Of a DNA stretch of 45,479 bases, positions 14,815 to 24,406 are shown piece by piece. The position numbers and the translations under genes are program-made. This DNA comes from Clostridiales bacterium (lineage in GTDB: Bacteria; Bacillota; Clostridia; Peptostreptococcales; Anaerovoracaceae), in contig JALFNS010000049.1 in assembly GCA_022773945.1 (NCBI GenBank), forward strand, positions 1 to 45,479, in the 5' to 3' direction. Each line of letters begins with the position of its first letter. The first letter of the stretch is position 1. The notes beneath the pieces were generated by a model. The model did not search any database, was not told the origin of the DNA, and was given only the letters and a program-made list of their open reading frames with translations.

Positions 14815-15722
14815 ACACTAAGGTTGAACTTTGCGGTATAGAGCTGGACAATCCGGTAATGGCCGCCAGCGGAACCTTCGGGTACGGCTATGAGTTTGCC
14901 GAACTGTATGACATAAACTGCCTGGGGACCTTCAGTTTCAAAGGGACTACGGGTGATGCCAGATTCGGCAATCCCACACCGAGAATTGCCGAGTGCAGAG
15001 AAGGAGTTATAAACTCCGTGGGACTGCAGAATCCGGGTGTCGACAAGGTTATCTCCGAGGAGCTGCCGAGACTTGCACGGGTGTTCGACAAGAAGGTTAT
15101 GGCCAATGTGTGCGGCTTCTCACCTGAAGAATATGTCATGGTGACCGAGAAGCTGGATTCCTGCGAGCAGATAGGATGGTTTGAGATAAATGTTTCATGT
15201 CCCAATGTGCACGAAGGGGGCATGGCCTTCGGTACGGATCCGAAGGCGGCAGCTGAGATAGTCAGATGTGTCAGACAGAAGACGAAGAAGCCGGTAATCA
15301 TCAAGCTTTCACCGAACGTGACGGATATTTGCGCGATTGCTGCGGCCTGCGAGGATGCGGGGGCAGACGGAATCTCGCTGATAAATACACTTCTGGGCAT
15401 GAGAATAGACCTGAGAAGCGGCAGGCCGGTGCTGGCAAACAGAATGGGCGGATTCTCCGGACCGGCTGTATTCCCGGTAGCACTGAGAATGGTCTGGCAG
15501 GTCTATGATACGGTGAATATTCCTGTTATAGGAATCGGCGGTGTTTCGGGGCCGGAGGATGTCATAGAGATGATGATGGCGGGAGCTTCCGCAGTACAGA
15601 TAGGTGCGGCCAATATGACGGACCCGTATGTGTGCAGGGACACTGTGGCGGCGCTGCCTGAAACCATGAGAAAGTACGGAATAACAAGTCTTAAGGATAT
15701 AATTGGAGGTGCTCATGAGTAG
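14808..15722 (+). CDS. pyrD: Dihydroorotate dehydrogenase, class 1B catalytic subunit
   Basis: 304 residues. NPVMAASGTFGYGYE, NSVGLQNPGV, EINVSCPNV (with the catalytic Cys typical of class 1), KLSPNV and GIGGVSGPEDV are the conserved FMN-barrel motifs. It oxidises dihydroorotate to orotate; the class 1B form works as a heterotetramer with PyrK, here fused to PyrC just upstream. I place the start at ATG 14808, after AAAGGAG (14796-14802); the upstream extension to 14733 is only the overlap with pyrC-pyrK in another frame. Confidence 0.95.
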   Translation: MVDTKVELCGIELDNPVMAASGTFGYGYEFAELYDINCLGTFSFKGTTGDARFGNPTPRIAECREGVINSVGLQNPGVDKVISEELPRLARVFDKKVMANVCGFSPEEYVMVTEKLDSCEQIGWFEINVSCPNVHEGGMAFGTDPKAAAEIVRCVRQKTKKPVIIKLSPNVTDICAIAAACEDAGADGISLINTLLGMRIDLRSGRPVLANRMGGFSGPAVFPVALRMVWQVYDTVNIPVIGIGGVSGPEDVIEMMMAGASAVQIGAANMTDPYVCRDTVAALPETMRKYGITSLKDIIGGAHE

Positions 15723-16413
15723 AGATGTGATTATCGCCTGCGATTTCGCCGGCAGAGAGGAAACCATGGAGTTTCTGGATCTCTTCGGAGACAGGAAGCT
15801 CTTCGTGAAGATAGGTATGGAGCTGTACTACAGCTGCGGACCGGAGATTGTCAGAGAAATCAAGAGCAGAGGTCACAGGATTTTTCTGGATCTGAAGCTT
15901 CACGACATTCCGAACACGGTGGAGAAGGCGATGAGAGTTCTCTCGCGCATGGATGTGGACATGTGCAACGTTCACGCCGGCGGAGGCAGAACCATGATGG
16001 AAGCCGCTGTCAGAGGACTTACGAGAGAGGACGGCACCAGACCGGTGATTATCGCCGTTACCCAGCTCACATCAACCGATGAGAAGACTATGAGGGAAGA
16101 GCTTCTCATAGACAGACCTCTTGATGAGGTTGTTACGGAGTACGGCAGAATGGCCGCCGATGCGGGAATAGACGGAGTTGTCTGCTCCCCTCTGGAAGCG
16201 GGCAAGATTCACAGCGCATGCGGGGAGAACTTCCTGACGGTTACTCCGGGAGTCAGACTGGCCGGCGATGCGGCAGGAGATCAGAAGAGAGTGACGACCC
16301 CGGCCGTAGCGGCGGAGCTGGGATCGGATTACATAGTGGTGGGACGGAGCATAACAGGCGCCGCAAATCCGCCGGAGGCATACGACAGATGCTGCAGAGA
16401 ATTTATGGGATAA
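15715..16413 (+). CDS. pyrF: Orotidine 5'-phosphate decarboxylase
   Basis: 232 residues. DLKLHDIPNTV (the catalytic D-x-K-x-x-D set) and VVGRSITGAANP (phosphate-binding end of the barrel) identify the enzyme that decarboxylates OMP to UMP. Start ATG 15715 lies 5 nt after GGAGG and overlaps the pyrD stop by 8 nt; the frame could be read from 15703 but that would include the ribosome site. Tight spacing places it firmly in the pyr operon. Confidence 0.95.
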   Translation: MSRDVIIACDFAGREETMEFLDLFGDRKLFVKIGMELYYSCGPEIVREIKSRGHRIFLDLKLHDIPNTVEKAMRVLSRMDVDMCNVHAGGGRTMMEAAVRGLTREDGTRPVIIAVTQLTSTDEKTMREELLIDRPLDEVVTEYGRMAADAGIDGVVCSPLEAGKIHSACGENFLTVTPGVRLAGDAAGDQKRVTTPAVAAELGSDYIVVGRSITGAANPPEAYDRCCREFMG

Positions 16414-16426
16414 GGAGGCAGAAGCA

Positions 16427-17074
16427 ATGAACAGAGATGAAATTAAGAAGAGTGTCGCTGAAGGACTTCTCAAAATTGAAGCCGTTTTCCTGAGGCCTGA
16501 GGAGCCGTTCACATGGGCAAGCGGAATCAAGAGCCCGGTATACTGTGACAACAGACTGATACTTACAAGCCCTCAGGTGAGAAACATGGTTGAGGAAGCT
16601 ATAGCCGAAACGGTGAAAAGAGAGTTTCCCGAAACGGAGCTGCTCATGGGAACAAGCACTGCGGGCATAGCTCACGCGGCCATTGCAGGACACATTACGG
16701 GACTCCCGGCAGGCTACGTGAGATCGGGAAGCAAAGACCACGGCAGGCAGAATAAAATCGAGGGAAGACTGATTCCCGGACAGAAGACGGTTGTTATTGA
16801 AGACCTGATTTCCACGGGAGGAAGTGCCATAGCAGCAGTGGAGACACTGAGAGAAGCAGGCGCAGATGTTCTGGGAATCGTAAGCATATTCACCTACGGT
16901 ATGAAGGAAGGACTGGCTAAACTTGAAGATGCCGGAGTGAGGAACGTGAGCCTGACAGATTTCCCGGCCGTAGTTGAGACCGCTGCAGAATGCGGATACA
17001 TAAACAGAGAAAGAATACCGGCTCTCATGGCTTTCGTGGATAATCCGAGAGACGAGAGCTGGATAGGTAAATAG
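16427..17074 (+). CDS. pyrE: Orotate phosphoribosyltransferase
   Basis: 215 residues. VVIEDLISTGGSAIAAVE is the PRPP-binding motif, and LLMGTSTAGIAHAAIAG and YVRSGSKDHGRQNKIEGRL are the substrate and flexible-loop motifs of OPRTase. It joins orotate to PRPP to give OMP, the substrate of PyrF encoded just upstream. TAAGGAGG and a 13-nt gap connect it to pyrF. Confidence 0.95.
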   Translation: MNRDEIKKSVAEGLLKIEAVFLRPEEPFTWASGIKSPVYCDNRLILTSPQVRNMVEEAIAETVKREFPETELLMGTSTAGIAHAAIAGHITGLPAGYVRSGSKDHGRQNKIEGRLIPGQKTVVIEDLISTGGSAIAAVETLREAGADVLGIVSIFTYGMKEGLAKLEDAGVRNVSLTDFPAVVETAAECGYINRERIPALMAFVDNPRDESWIGK

Positions 17075-17096
17075 ATAATAAGGAGGCAAAAACATA

Positions 17097-18011
17097 ATGA
17101 AACATCTGATTGACATCAACGATCTGTCCACACAGGAAATCGATGAGATGATCGCCGTTGCCGGTGACATAATCGAGCATCCCGAGAAATACTGCGAGAA
17201 GTGCAAAAACAAGAAACTGGCAACTCTCTTTTACGAGCCGTCAACGAGAACAAGACTCAGCTTCGAGGCGGCCATGTACGAGCTGGGAGGAAACGTACTG
17301 GGGTTCTCCGAGGCAACAAGCTCATCCGTAGCCAAGGGAGAAAGCGTATCGGATACTGTCAGAACAGTAGGGGCTTATGCGGATATCATAGCAATGCGTC
17401 ATCCTAAGGAGGGTGCTCCGGTGGCGGCGATAAGAAGAGCTACAGTACCTCTCATCAATGCCGGTGACGGAGGTCACAATCATCCTACACAGACTCTGAC
17501 AGATCTGCTCACAATCTCAAGAGAGAAGGGCAGACTCGACAACATGACCGTAGGACTTTGCGGTGACCTGAAGTTCGGCAGAACCGTGCACTCACTGATT
17601 AACGCAATGTCCAGATACGAAGGCATCAAATTCGTGCTTATCGCGCCTGATGAACTGAGAATACCTGATTACGTGCGTGAGGAGGTTCTCGAGAAGAACG
17701 GAATCGAATACGTGGAAACAACGGATCTGGAAGGCTCCATGCCGCAGCTCGACATCCTCTACATGACCAGAGTGCAGAGGGAGAGATTCTTCAACGAAGA
17801 AGACTACATGAGACTGAAGGACAGCTACATACTGACGCCGGACAAGCTGGAGAACGCCAAGGAGGATCTGTCCATACTCCATCCGCTGCCTAGAGTGAAT
17901 GAGATTTCCGTAGCTGTGGACGATGATCCGAGAGCTGCATATTTCAGACAGGTTGAATACGGTAAATATATAAGAATGGCACTTATACTGAAGCTTCTGG
18001 AGGTGAAATAG
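17097..18011 (+). CDS. pyrB: Aspartate carbamoyltransferase catalytic subunit
   Basis: 304 residues. [20 protein letters not shown] is the carbamoyl-phosphate site, and [17 protein letters not shown] and HPLPRVNEI complete the family pattern. It condenses carbamoyl phosphate with aspartate, the first committed step. AAGGAGG precedes the ATG by ~9 nt. The stop is followed immediately by pyrI, with no gap, so the catalytic and regulatory chains are made together. Confidence 0.95.
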   Translation: MKHLIDINDLSTQEIDEMIAVAGDIIEHPEKYCEKCKNKKLATLFYEPSTRTRLSFEAAMYELGGNVLGFSEATSSSVAKGESVSDTVRTVGAYADIIAMRHPKEGAPVAAIRRATVPLINAGDGGHNHPTQTLTDLLTISREKGRLDNMTVGLCGDLKFGRTVHSLINAMSRYEGIKFVLIAPDELRIPDYVREEVLEKNGIEYVETTDLEGSMPQLDILYMTRVQRERFFNEEDYMRLKDSYILTPDKLENAKEDLSILHPLPRVNEISVAVDDDPRAAYFRQVEYGKYIRMALILKLLEVK

Positions 18012-18434
18012 ATGATTATAGGTAAGATTAAAGACGGTATAGTACTGGATCATATTCAGGCAGGCAAGGGAATGGATATATACAATCTCCTCAATCTGAG
18101 CAAGCTGGACTGCCAGGTGGCCCTCATCAAGAATGCGGAGAGCAAGAAGATGGGAAAGAAGGATATTCTGAAGATTGACAGACTCATCGACATGAATCTG
18201 GATGTTATCGGATATGTGGATCCCGGCGTGACGGTAAACTACATAGAAGACGGCAAGCTGGTTAAAAGAAAACACCTCGAGCTTCCTGAAGAGATTACCG
18301 GAGTAATCAAGTGCAAGAACCCGAGATGTATTACTACTATCGAGCAGGAGCTTCCTCATGTCTTCAGGCTGGTTGACAGAGAGAAGAAAATCTACAGATG
18401 CATCTACTGTGAGACACAGGGAAGCAATATTTAA
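18012..18434 (+). CDS. pyrI: Aspartate carbamoyltransferase regulatory subunit
   Basis: 140 residues, slightly shorter than the ~153 of E. coli. IKDGIVLDHIQAGKGMDIY and the allosteric domain are followed by a zinc domain with C-x4-C (CKNPRC) and C-x2-C (CIYC). PyrI binds ATP or CTP and brings feedback control to PyrB; presence in this genus means a class B-type holoenzyme. ATG abuts the pyrB stop, and the ribosome site (GGAGG) lies inside the end of pyrB. Last gene of the operon. Confidence 0.95.
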   Translation: MIIGKIKDGIVLDHIQAGKGMDIYNLLNLSKLDCQVALIKNAESKKMGKKDILKIDRLIDMNLDVIGYVDPGVTVNYIEDGKLVKRKHLELPEEITGVIKCKNPRCITTIEQELPHVFRLVDREKKIYRCIYCETQGSNI

Positions 18435-18435
18435 G

Positions 18436-18455
18436 TCATTTAATATATTAAATGA
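18436..18455. repeat. 20-bp perfect AT-rich palindrome between convergent operons
   Basis: TCATTTAATA is followed directly by its exact reverse complement. It begins 1 nt after the pyrI stop and covers the bioY stop. No G/C and no T-run outside the palindrome, so it would be a weak terminator; protein binding is also possible. Confidence 0.6.
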
Positions 18456-18990
18456 AGCGGCGGAGCCTGCTTACCAGAAGGGAGCCTGCGATGATTTTCA
18501 GGGCATCTCCCGGCAGGAACGGAATTACGCACATCACCATTGATGCGCCCAGACCTGTCCCCGTGCTGATCATGAACCAGGCCGTTCCCAGAAGGTAGCA
18601 GGCAGCCAGGCCGCAGACCATTGCCAGAGCAATAGTGAGCAGATTAAAGAGGTATTTCTGGCCTTTTTTTCTGCTCATTTTTTCTGTTATTAATCCGGTT
18701 ACGAAGGCTGCGGCGATATATCCTATTATGTAGCCGCCCGTCGGTCCGGCCAGAACTCCTGCGCCGCCCTGAAATCCCGAAAATACAGGAGCACCTACCG
18801 CGCCGACGAGGGTGTAGACGATCAGGCTTATGCTGCCGTACTTTTTGCCCAGAAGGCCTCCGGCCAGGAATACTGCCAGAGTCGCCAGGTTAACAGGCAC
18901 AGGCGTGAAGCCCAGAGGGATTGAAATCCATGAGCATACCGCAGTGAGTGCGGCGAAGAGGCCGCAGAGCGCCATATATTTTGTCTTCAT
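18448..18990 (-). CDS. bioY: Biotin transporter BioY (ECF S-component)
   Basis: 180 residues, about six membrane helices. SIPLGFTPVPVNLATLAVFL and GPTGGYIIGYIAAAFVTG are BioY signatures, and the protein starts MKTKYMALCGLFAALTAV. BioY binds biotin in the membrane and uses the shared ECF energising module, which is not in this window. It lies 3 nt downstream of birA on the same strand, so the biotin ligase/regulator and the importer form one unit. Confidence 0.93.
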   Translation of the reverse strand: MKTKYMALCGLFAALTAVCSWISIPLGFTPVPVNLATLAVFLAGGLLGKKYGSISLIVYTLVGAVGAPVFSGFQGGAGVLAGPTGGYIIGYIAAAFVTGLITEKMSRKKGQKYLFNLLTIALAMVCGLAACYLLGTAWFMISTGTGLGASMVMCVIPFLPGDALKIIAGSLLVSRLRRFI

Positions 18991-18993
18991 TTA

Positions 18994-20004
18994 TCATTCT
19001 CCTTGTTGTAATCTTACTGATATTTCTCCTGACGTGAGAACCTCACGCGTTCCGTCGGTATACATCACCTCCAGGCCGCCGCTGTCATCTATGGACATGG
19101 CTCTGGCAGGAATACCGTTGATTTCCCGGGAAGGGTCTTTCCTGTAGACTCCCTTGTAGACGGTAATTGTTTTACCGATGACCATGCTGCGTTTCCTGTA
19201 GGCTTCCATGAAGGAAGGCACAGCCTCCCGGGACAGCTCGGCCACATTGTTCAGAGTTCCCTCTATTATGTGTGCGGCCAGATGTGACTGTGAAAACTCC
19301 GTCTCCAGTCTTCCCGCAGTTCCCGAGATTTCCTTAGGAAAATCGGCAGGAGAAGTGTTAAGACCTATTCCTATAATAAGGCTGTCTATCTGCCCCGATT
19401 CGAAATCGGTGGTGGCCTCCGTTAGAATTCCGCATACCTTGCGGCCTTCGCAGTATATGTCATTGACCCACTTGATTTCCGGATTGAGACCGCAGACATC
19501 AGCGACTGCCTCAGCCACGGCTGCAGCCGCAGCCAGAGTAACCAGGGTGGATTTCTCCATGCTGAAGTCCGGCTTCACGATTATACTCATATACAGTCCA
19601 TGGGAAGGGGAGAAGAAGCTTCTGCCCAGTCTTCCTCTGCCTGCCGTCTGCTGGCGGGCTATTATCACATCTCCGTGAGAAGGAGAAGAGCTGTTGTCAA
19701 GAAGGCGGCGACGAGCTTCCAGATTAGTGGAATCCAGGCAGTCATAAACATGGAGATCATTATTTCTTAATTGGGGAGGAAGAATTGACCGGAGGCTGTC
19801 CGGAGTAATCTGCCCCGTATCCTCCTGCATCATGTAACCTCTGTTTCTGACTGCTTCTATTATGTAGCCCTCTTCTCGAAGAGTGTTAATGGATTTCCAT
19901 ACGGCGGCTCTTGAAACATCGAGTCTGTCGGAGAGCTCTTCACCCGACAGAAATGAGCCGCTGTTTTTTCTGAGTGCATCGAGCACCACTTCCTTCACAG
20001 ACAT
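18994..20004 (-). CDS. birA: Bifunctional biotin-protein ligase / biotin repressor BirA
   Basis: 336 residues. An N-terminal winged helix (SGEELSDRLDVSRAAVWKSI, residues ~18-37) shows it is the regulator-type ligase. The catalytic core has GRGRLGRSFFSPSHGLYMSI (biotinyl-AMP loop) and KWVNDIYCEGRKVCGIL, and a C-terminal SH3-like part follows. It charges carboxylases with biotin and as biotinyl-AMP complex represses biotin genes. It is co-transcribed with bioY, which is the expected target. The operator was looked for upstream: only a 12-bp palindrome at 20021 was seen. Confidence 0.93.
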   Translation of the reverse strand: MSVKEVVLDALRKNSGSFLSGEELSDRLDVSRAAVWKSINTLREEGYIIEAVRNRGYMMQEDTGQITPDSLRSILPPQLRNNDLHVYDCLDSTNLEARRRLLDNSSSPSHGDVIIARQQTAGRGRLGRSFFSPSHGLYMSIIVKPDFSMEKSTLVTLAAAAAVAEAVADVCGLNPEIKWVNDIYCEGRKVCGILTEATTDFESGQIDSLIIGIGLNTSPADFPKEISGTAGRLETEFSQSHLAAHIIEGTLNNVAELSREAVPSFMEAYRKRSMVIGKTITVYKGVYRKDPSREINGIPARAMSIDDSGGLEVMYTDGTREVLTSGEISVRLQQGE

Positions 20005-20020
20005 AAGTTACTCCTTTACC

Positions 20021-20067
20021 ATGTTATAACATAGATGAATTGTAAACCTGATACGATTAATTGTCAA
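20021..20067 (-). promoter_or_regulatory. birA-bioY promoter with a small palindrome
   Basis: On the minus strand TTGACA (20062-20067), 17 nt, TACAAT (20039-20044). Between it and the gene lies the perfect palindrome ATGTTATAACAT (20021-20032). This could be the BirA operator, though it does not match the long spaced BirA box known from other Bacillota. Confidence 0.6.
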
Positions 20068-20151
20068 CTGAATATTTTTCTTTCACATAATTTACATAAT
20101 ATTTCACCCTGTGTGTGATAAAATATATGGTTAAAGGGAGGCAAGATTTTA

Positions 20152-21891
20152 ATGAAGACAACAGTTAAATATTACAAAAAGTATATTCCACTGATTGCGC
20201 TGGTTGTTGTTCTCGTATGCGGACAGGCACTTGGAGAGCTGGCGCTGCCTAAGCTCATGTCGGGAATAATAGATAATGGAATAGTGGCTTCGGATATGGC
20301 ATACATAAGGAAGGCAGGACTTATCATGATTGCCGTTGCCGCTGCCACGCTGATTTTCAGTGTTTCGGGAGGAGTTGTCGCCTCGGTTACTGCTGCCAGA
20401 ACGGCCAGAGATCTCAGACACGATCTTTTTCGTAAGGTTACCGGATTCGCTGCAGCAGAGTTTGACAGCTTCTCGACGGCATCACTTATTACCAGAACGA
20501 CCAATGATATTCAGATGATACAGCAGGCTACGGTAATGATGCTGAGAATGCTCCTCTTCGCGCCGATAATGGGTGCGGGGGCTGTTTACATGGCGCTGAA
20601 AACCAGCGTATCTCTGTCATGGACGATTGTGCTGGCGCTCATATGTGTTCTGGGGCTGATGGTGTTCTGCTTCATAGTGGTATTTCCCAGATTCAAGGTT
20701 ATGCAGGAAAAACTGGACAGAATCAACCTCATAATGAAGGAACGCCTGAGCGGCACAATGGTTATAAGGGCGTTCACTACCGAGAAATACGAGGAGGACA
20801 GATTCGATTATGCCAACAAGGACCTTACGAAGCTGTATATATTCGTAAACAAGGCAATGTCATTCATGATGCCGACGATGACATTCATAATGAGTGGTGT
20901 AGGCATACTCATAATATGGGCGGGAGCTCATCTGGTGGACACGGGCAGTCTCATGGTGGGAGACATGCTGGCTTACCTTCAGTATGCAATGCATGTCATA
21001 ATGTCATTCATGTTCGTAACCATGATTTTCGTCATGATACCGAGAGCGGCTGTATCGGCAAGGAGAGTAGGTGAGGTTCTAGACAGGGAGTATTCCATAG
21101 AGGATCCGGCTGATTCGAAGGATGAAGCACCGGGCAAGGGAAGCGTTGAATTCAGAAACGTTACTTTCGCATATTCGGATACGGGTGAGCCTGCAGTGGA
21201 GGACATATCCTTCACTGCTGAACCGGGTAAGACCACGGCAATAATCGGTGGAACCGGCAGCGGCAAATCCACGCTGGTCAACCTCATAGACCGGTTTTAT
21301 GATGTATCTTCGGGAAGCGTGCTTGTTGACGGGACAGATGTCAGAGAGATGACCCAGAAGGACCTGAGAAGCAGGATAGGCCTGGTTCCGCAGAAGGCAA
21401 CTCTTTTCAGCGGAACCATAGAGAGCAACCTGCGTTACGGCAATGAAGACGCGACTGCCGAAGAGCTTGCGGAAGCGGCAGAAATTGCACAGGCCATGGA
21501 TTTTATAGAGAGTAAACCGGAAGGTATGCAGGAGGAGATATCCCAGGGAGGAACCAATGTATCCGGAGGTCAGAAACAGAGGCTCTGCATAGCCAGGGCT
21601 CTGGTGAAGAAGCCTGAGATACTCGTATTTGATGACAGTTTCAGTGCTCTTGATTTCACTACGGACAAGGCTCTGAGAAAAGCCCTTGATGAGAAGGCGG
21701 CAGACTGTACCAGGATAATAGTGGCTCAGAGAATAAACACAATACTCAACGCGGACAGAATTATAGTGCTGGATGAAGGGCATATGGCGGGCTGCGGCAC
21801 TCATGAAGAGCTCATGAGAGACTGCAGGGTATACAGAGAAATTGCACTTTCACAGCTCAGCGAAGAGGAAATTGAGAGGGGGAATGCGTGA
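20152..21891 (+). CDS. ABC exporter half-transporter, degenerate catalytic site (BmrC-like subunit)
   Basis: 579 residues: six membrane helices (residues ~15-300) and a nucleotide-binding domain with Walker A GGTGSGKSTL (~366), signature NVSGGQKQR and Walker B ILVFDDSFSALD. The residue after the Walker B Asp is Asp rather than the catalytic Glu, the hallmark of the inactive-site chain in heterodimeric exporters. Partner encoded next, overlapping by 1 nt (TGATG). ATG 20152 follows AAGGGAGG by 10 nt. Probably exports drugs, peptides or lipids; substrate unknown. Confidence 0.9.
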   Translation: MKTTVKYYKKYIPLIALVVVLVCGQALGELALPKLMSGIIDNGIVASDMAYIRKAGLIMIAVAAATLIFSVSGGVVASVTAARTARDLRHDLFRKVTGFAAAEFDSFSTASLITRTTNDIQMIQQATVMMLRMLLFAPIMGAGAVYMALKTSVSLSWTIVLALICVLGLMVFCFIVVFPRFKVMQEKLDRINLIMKERLSGTMVIRAFTTEKYEEDRFDYANKDLTKLYIFVNKAMSFMMPTMTFIMSGVGILIIWAGAHLVDTGSLMVGDMLAYLQYAMHVIMSFMFVTMIFVMIPRAAVSARRVGEVLDREYSIEDPADSKDEAPGKGSVEFRNVTFAYSDTGEPAVEDISFTAEPGKTTAIIGGTGSGKSTLVNLIDRFYDVSSGSVLVDGTDVREMTQKDLRSRIGLVPQKATLFSGTIESNLRYGNEDATAEELAEAAEIAQAMDFIESKPEGMQEEISQGGTNVSGGQKQRLCIARALVKKPEILVFDDSFSALDFTTDKALRKALDEKAADCTRIIVAQRINTILNADRIIVLDEGHMAGCGTHEELMRDCRVYREIALSQLSEEEIERGNA

Positions 21892-23723
21892 TGGCGGAGA
21901 ACAAACGCAGAAGAGGTCACGGCGGACACGGCAAGGCTGCTAAAATGATGCGGGGAGAAAAGGCCAATGACTTCAAAGGAACAATCATGACGCTTCTGAA
22001 GTATCTCAAGCCCTACAGAATTGCCGTGACAGTCGTGTTTCTGGCGGCTGTTGCCAGTACCGTGTTCACCATAATATCACCTACCGTTCTGGGACATGCC
22101 ACCGATATCGTTGTTAAGGGACTGACCGGCGGCGGAGTGGATTACAAGGCGCTGCTCAATATTCTTATCATGCTTCTGGTGCTCTATCTGGCATCCTGGC
22201 TCTTCGGAACGGCCCAGAGCTGGATAATGTCAATAGTGTCGCAGAAGGTTATCTACACATTGAGAAAGCAGGTGTCCGAGAAACTGGACAGACTGCCTCT
22301 CAAATATTTCGACAGAGTTACTTACGGCGAGGTTCAGAGCCGTATGATAAACGATATTGAGACGGTTAACCAGACACTGACGGCGAATCTGACACAGATG
22401 ATAACATCCATAGTCACTATTGCGGGCATATTTATCATGATGCTGCGGATAAACCTCGTCATGACTCTGGTTGCGATTATGGTTATACCTGTATCTCTGA
22501 TTATTATCAAAACTGTGGTGGGTAAATCACAGAAGCACTTCAGTAATCAGCAGAAGTATCTGGGCCTCGTTAACGGTCACGTGGAGGAGATGTATTCGGG
22601 ACAGAATATAATCAAAGCCTTCAACAGGGAAGACATATCCTGCGAGGAGTTTGACGAATACAACAACAGACTTTGCGAGGCCGCATGGAAATCCCAGTCT
22701 TTCTCGGGAGTTATGATGCCGGCCACCCAGTTTGTGGGCAATCTGGCCTATGTTATGGTGTGCCTGCTGGGAGGCTTCCTGGCTATCAGAGGAAGCATAT
22801 CCATCGGACAGATACAGGCTTTCATACAGTATGTGAGAAACTTCAACCAGCCGGTACAGCAGGTGGCCAATATAGCCAATCAGCTCCAGTCCACGGCGGC
22901 TGCGGCTGAGAGAGTTTTCGAGATTCTTTCAGAAGAGGAAGAGTCCGAAGATGCGGATGAAGATATATTTGCAGAAGAGCCGAGAGGAGAGGTTACTTTC
23001 GAGAATGTAGGCTTCGGCTATGTGGAGAATGAACCGGTTATTGAGAATTTCTCCTTTACTGCAAAGCCGGGACAGCGCGTCGCCATTGTAGGGCCTACAG
23101 GTGCAGGCAAGACGACTGTAGTAAAGCTTCTCATGAGGTTCTATGAACCTGACAGCGGCAGGATTCTCGTTGACGGACGGGATATCAGAACCATGAACAG
23201 GAGGACTCTCAGGAAGTTCTTCGGTATGGTGCTCCAGGATACATGGCTCAACAGCGGCACGGTGAGAGACAATATACGCTACGGCAGAATGGATGCAACA
23301 GATGAAGAGGTTGAAGCGGCGGCAGCGGCAGCCTATGTGGATCATTTTATCAGAACTCAGGAGAAGGGCTATGATATGGTGATAAACGAGGAGGCATCCA
23401 ACATATCTGCAGGGCAGAAGCAGCTGCTTACAATAGCCAGAGCAATTCTGGCCGATGCGCCTATTCTCATTCTTGATGAGGCCACGAGTTCTGTGGATAC
23501 GAGAACTGAGCGCATGATACAGGATGCCATGGACAATCTCATGGCTGACAGAACATGCTTCATAATAGCTCATCGCTTATCAACGATTAAGGATGCGGAT
23601 CACATTCTCGTGATGGAGCATGGAGATATAGTGGAACAGGGAAGCCACGAGGAACTTCTCGAGAAGGGCGGCGTTTACAGCAGGTTGTACAACAGCCAGT
23701 TTGCCGATAATCCACAGGAATGA
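21891..23723 (+). CDS. ABC exporter half-transporter, catalytically complete subunit (BmrD-like)
   Basis: 610 residues. A basic N-terminal tail (KRRRGHGGHGKAAK), six membrane helices, and an ATP-binding domain with Walker A GPTGAGKTTV (~400), signature NISAGQKQL, Walker B ILILDEATSSVD and the H-loop AHRLST. Catalytic Glu is present. With the upstream chain it forms one consensus and one degenerate ATP site. The signature is NISAGQ instead of LSGGQ, which belongs to the composite site of the other chain and fits asymmetric pumps. I start at the ATG in the TGATG overlap. A two-component system follows within 17 nt and may control or be cued by the exporter. Confidence 0.9.
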   Translation: MAENKRRRGHGGHGKAAKMMRGEKANDFKGTIMTLLKYLKPYRIAVTVVFLAAVASTVFTIISPTVLGHATDIVVKGLTGGGVDYKALLNILIMLLVLYLASWLFGTAQSWIMSIVSQKVIYTLRKQVSEKLDRLPLKYFDRVTYGEVQSRMINDIETVNQTLTANLTQMITSIVTIAGIFIMMLRINLVMTLVAIMVIPVSLIIIKTVVGKSQKHFSNQQKYLGLVNGHVEEMYSGQNIIKAFNREDISCEEFDEYNNRLCEAAWKSQSFSGVMMPATQFVGNLAYVMVCLLGGFLAIRGSISIGQIQAFIQYVRNFNQPVQQVANIANQLQSTAAAAERVFEILSEEEESEDADEDIFAEEPRGEVTFENVGFGYVENEPVIENFSFTAKPGQRVAIVGPTGAGKTTVVKLLMRFYEPDSGRILVDGRDIRTMNRRTLRKFFGMVLQDTWLNSGTVRDNIRYGRMDATDEEVEAAAAAAYVDHFIRTQEKGYDMVINEEASNISAGQKQLLTIARAILADAPILILDEATSSVDTRTERMIQDAMDNLMADRTCFIIAHRLSTIKDADHILVMEHGDIVEQGSHEELLEKGGVYSRLYNSQFADNPQE

Positions 23724-23740
23724 ATGTGAGGTGAAGAGGT

Positions 23741-24406
23741 GTGAGACTGCTCATAGTCGAGGATCAGCAGGATCTTAACGAGATTATAGTCAGGAAGCTG
23801 ACCCGTGAGGGATACAGTGTGGACAGCTGCACAGACGGGCTCGAGGCCTGCGAATACATTGAAAGCACCGATTATGACGGCATTGTCATGGATATAATGC
23901 TTCCGGGCAAGACGGGACTGGGAATCCTGCGGGAGATGAGAGCCGGAGGCAACCGGACGCCCGTGCTTTTGCTCACGGCCATGGGCGATGTTGAGGATCG
24001 CGTTGCCGGTCTCGATGCGGGAGCCGATGACTATCTGGTCAAACCTTTTGATTTCAGCGAGCTTACGGCCAGAATCCGCGCCATGACCAGAAGGAGCGCA
24101 GGCACGGCGGACAATGTGCTGAGGTCCGGAGATCTCTTTATGGACAGAGCGGCTCATCGCGTCACCCGCGGAGACAGAGAAATCAGCCTGACGGCCAAGG
24201 AATTCGAGATTCTGGAGTATCTCATGCAGAATCCGGGAATAGTTCTCACAAGAGACAAGCTTTCGTCCCATGTGTGGAATTACGATTACGATGGAGGCTC
24301 CAATGTTATAGATGTATACGTTCATCATCTCAGGAAGAAAATTGACGGAGATTTCGAAGATAAAAAAATAGTCACCGTCAAGGGTGTGGGTTACAAGCTG
24401 GTATGA
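23741..24406 (+). CDS. OmpR/PhoB-family response regulator
   Basis: 221 residues. Receiver domain with phospho-acceptor Asp51 in DGIVMDIMLPGKTG, the T (LLLTAMG) and K (VKPFDF) switch residues, then a winged-helix DNA-binding domain (VLTRDKLSSHVWNYDYDGGS through DVYVHHLRKKI). GTG start at 23741 after GAGGTG (23728-23733). It overlaps the kinase gene by 4 nt (ATGA). OmpR-type regulators bind tandem direct repeats; four ~11-nt-phased repeats precede the PepSY gene at 26178. Confidence 0.95.
   Translation: MRLLIVEDQQDLNEIIVRKLTREGYSVDSCTDGLEACEYIESTDYDGIVMDIMLPGKTGLGILREMRAGGNRTPVLLLTAMGDVEDRVAGLDAGADDYLVKPFDFSELTARIRAMTRRSAGTADNVLRSGDLFMDRAAHRVTRGDREISLTAKEFEILEYLMQNPGIVLTRDKLSSHVWNYDYDGGSNVIDVYVHHLRKKIDGDFEDKKIVTVKGVGYKLV

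Noticed and set aside
20036-20070. Classical spaced BirA box formed by TTGTAAAC and TTGTCAAC
   Set aside because: The two strings are direct, not inverted, repeats and coincide with the -10 and -35 of the birA promoter.
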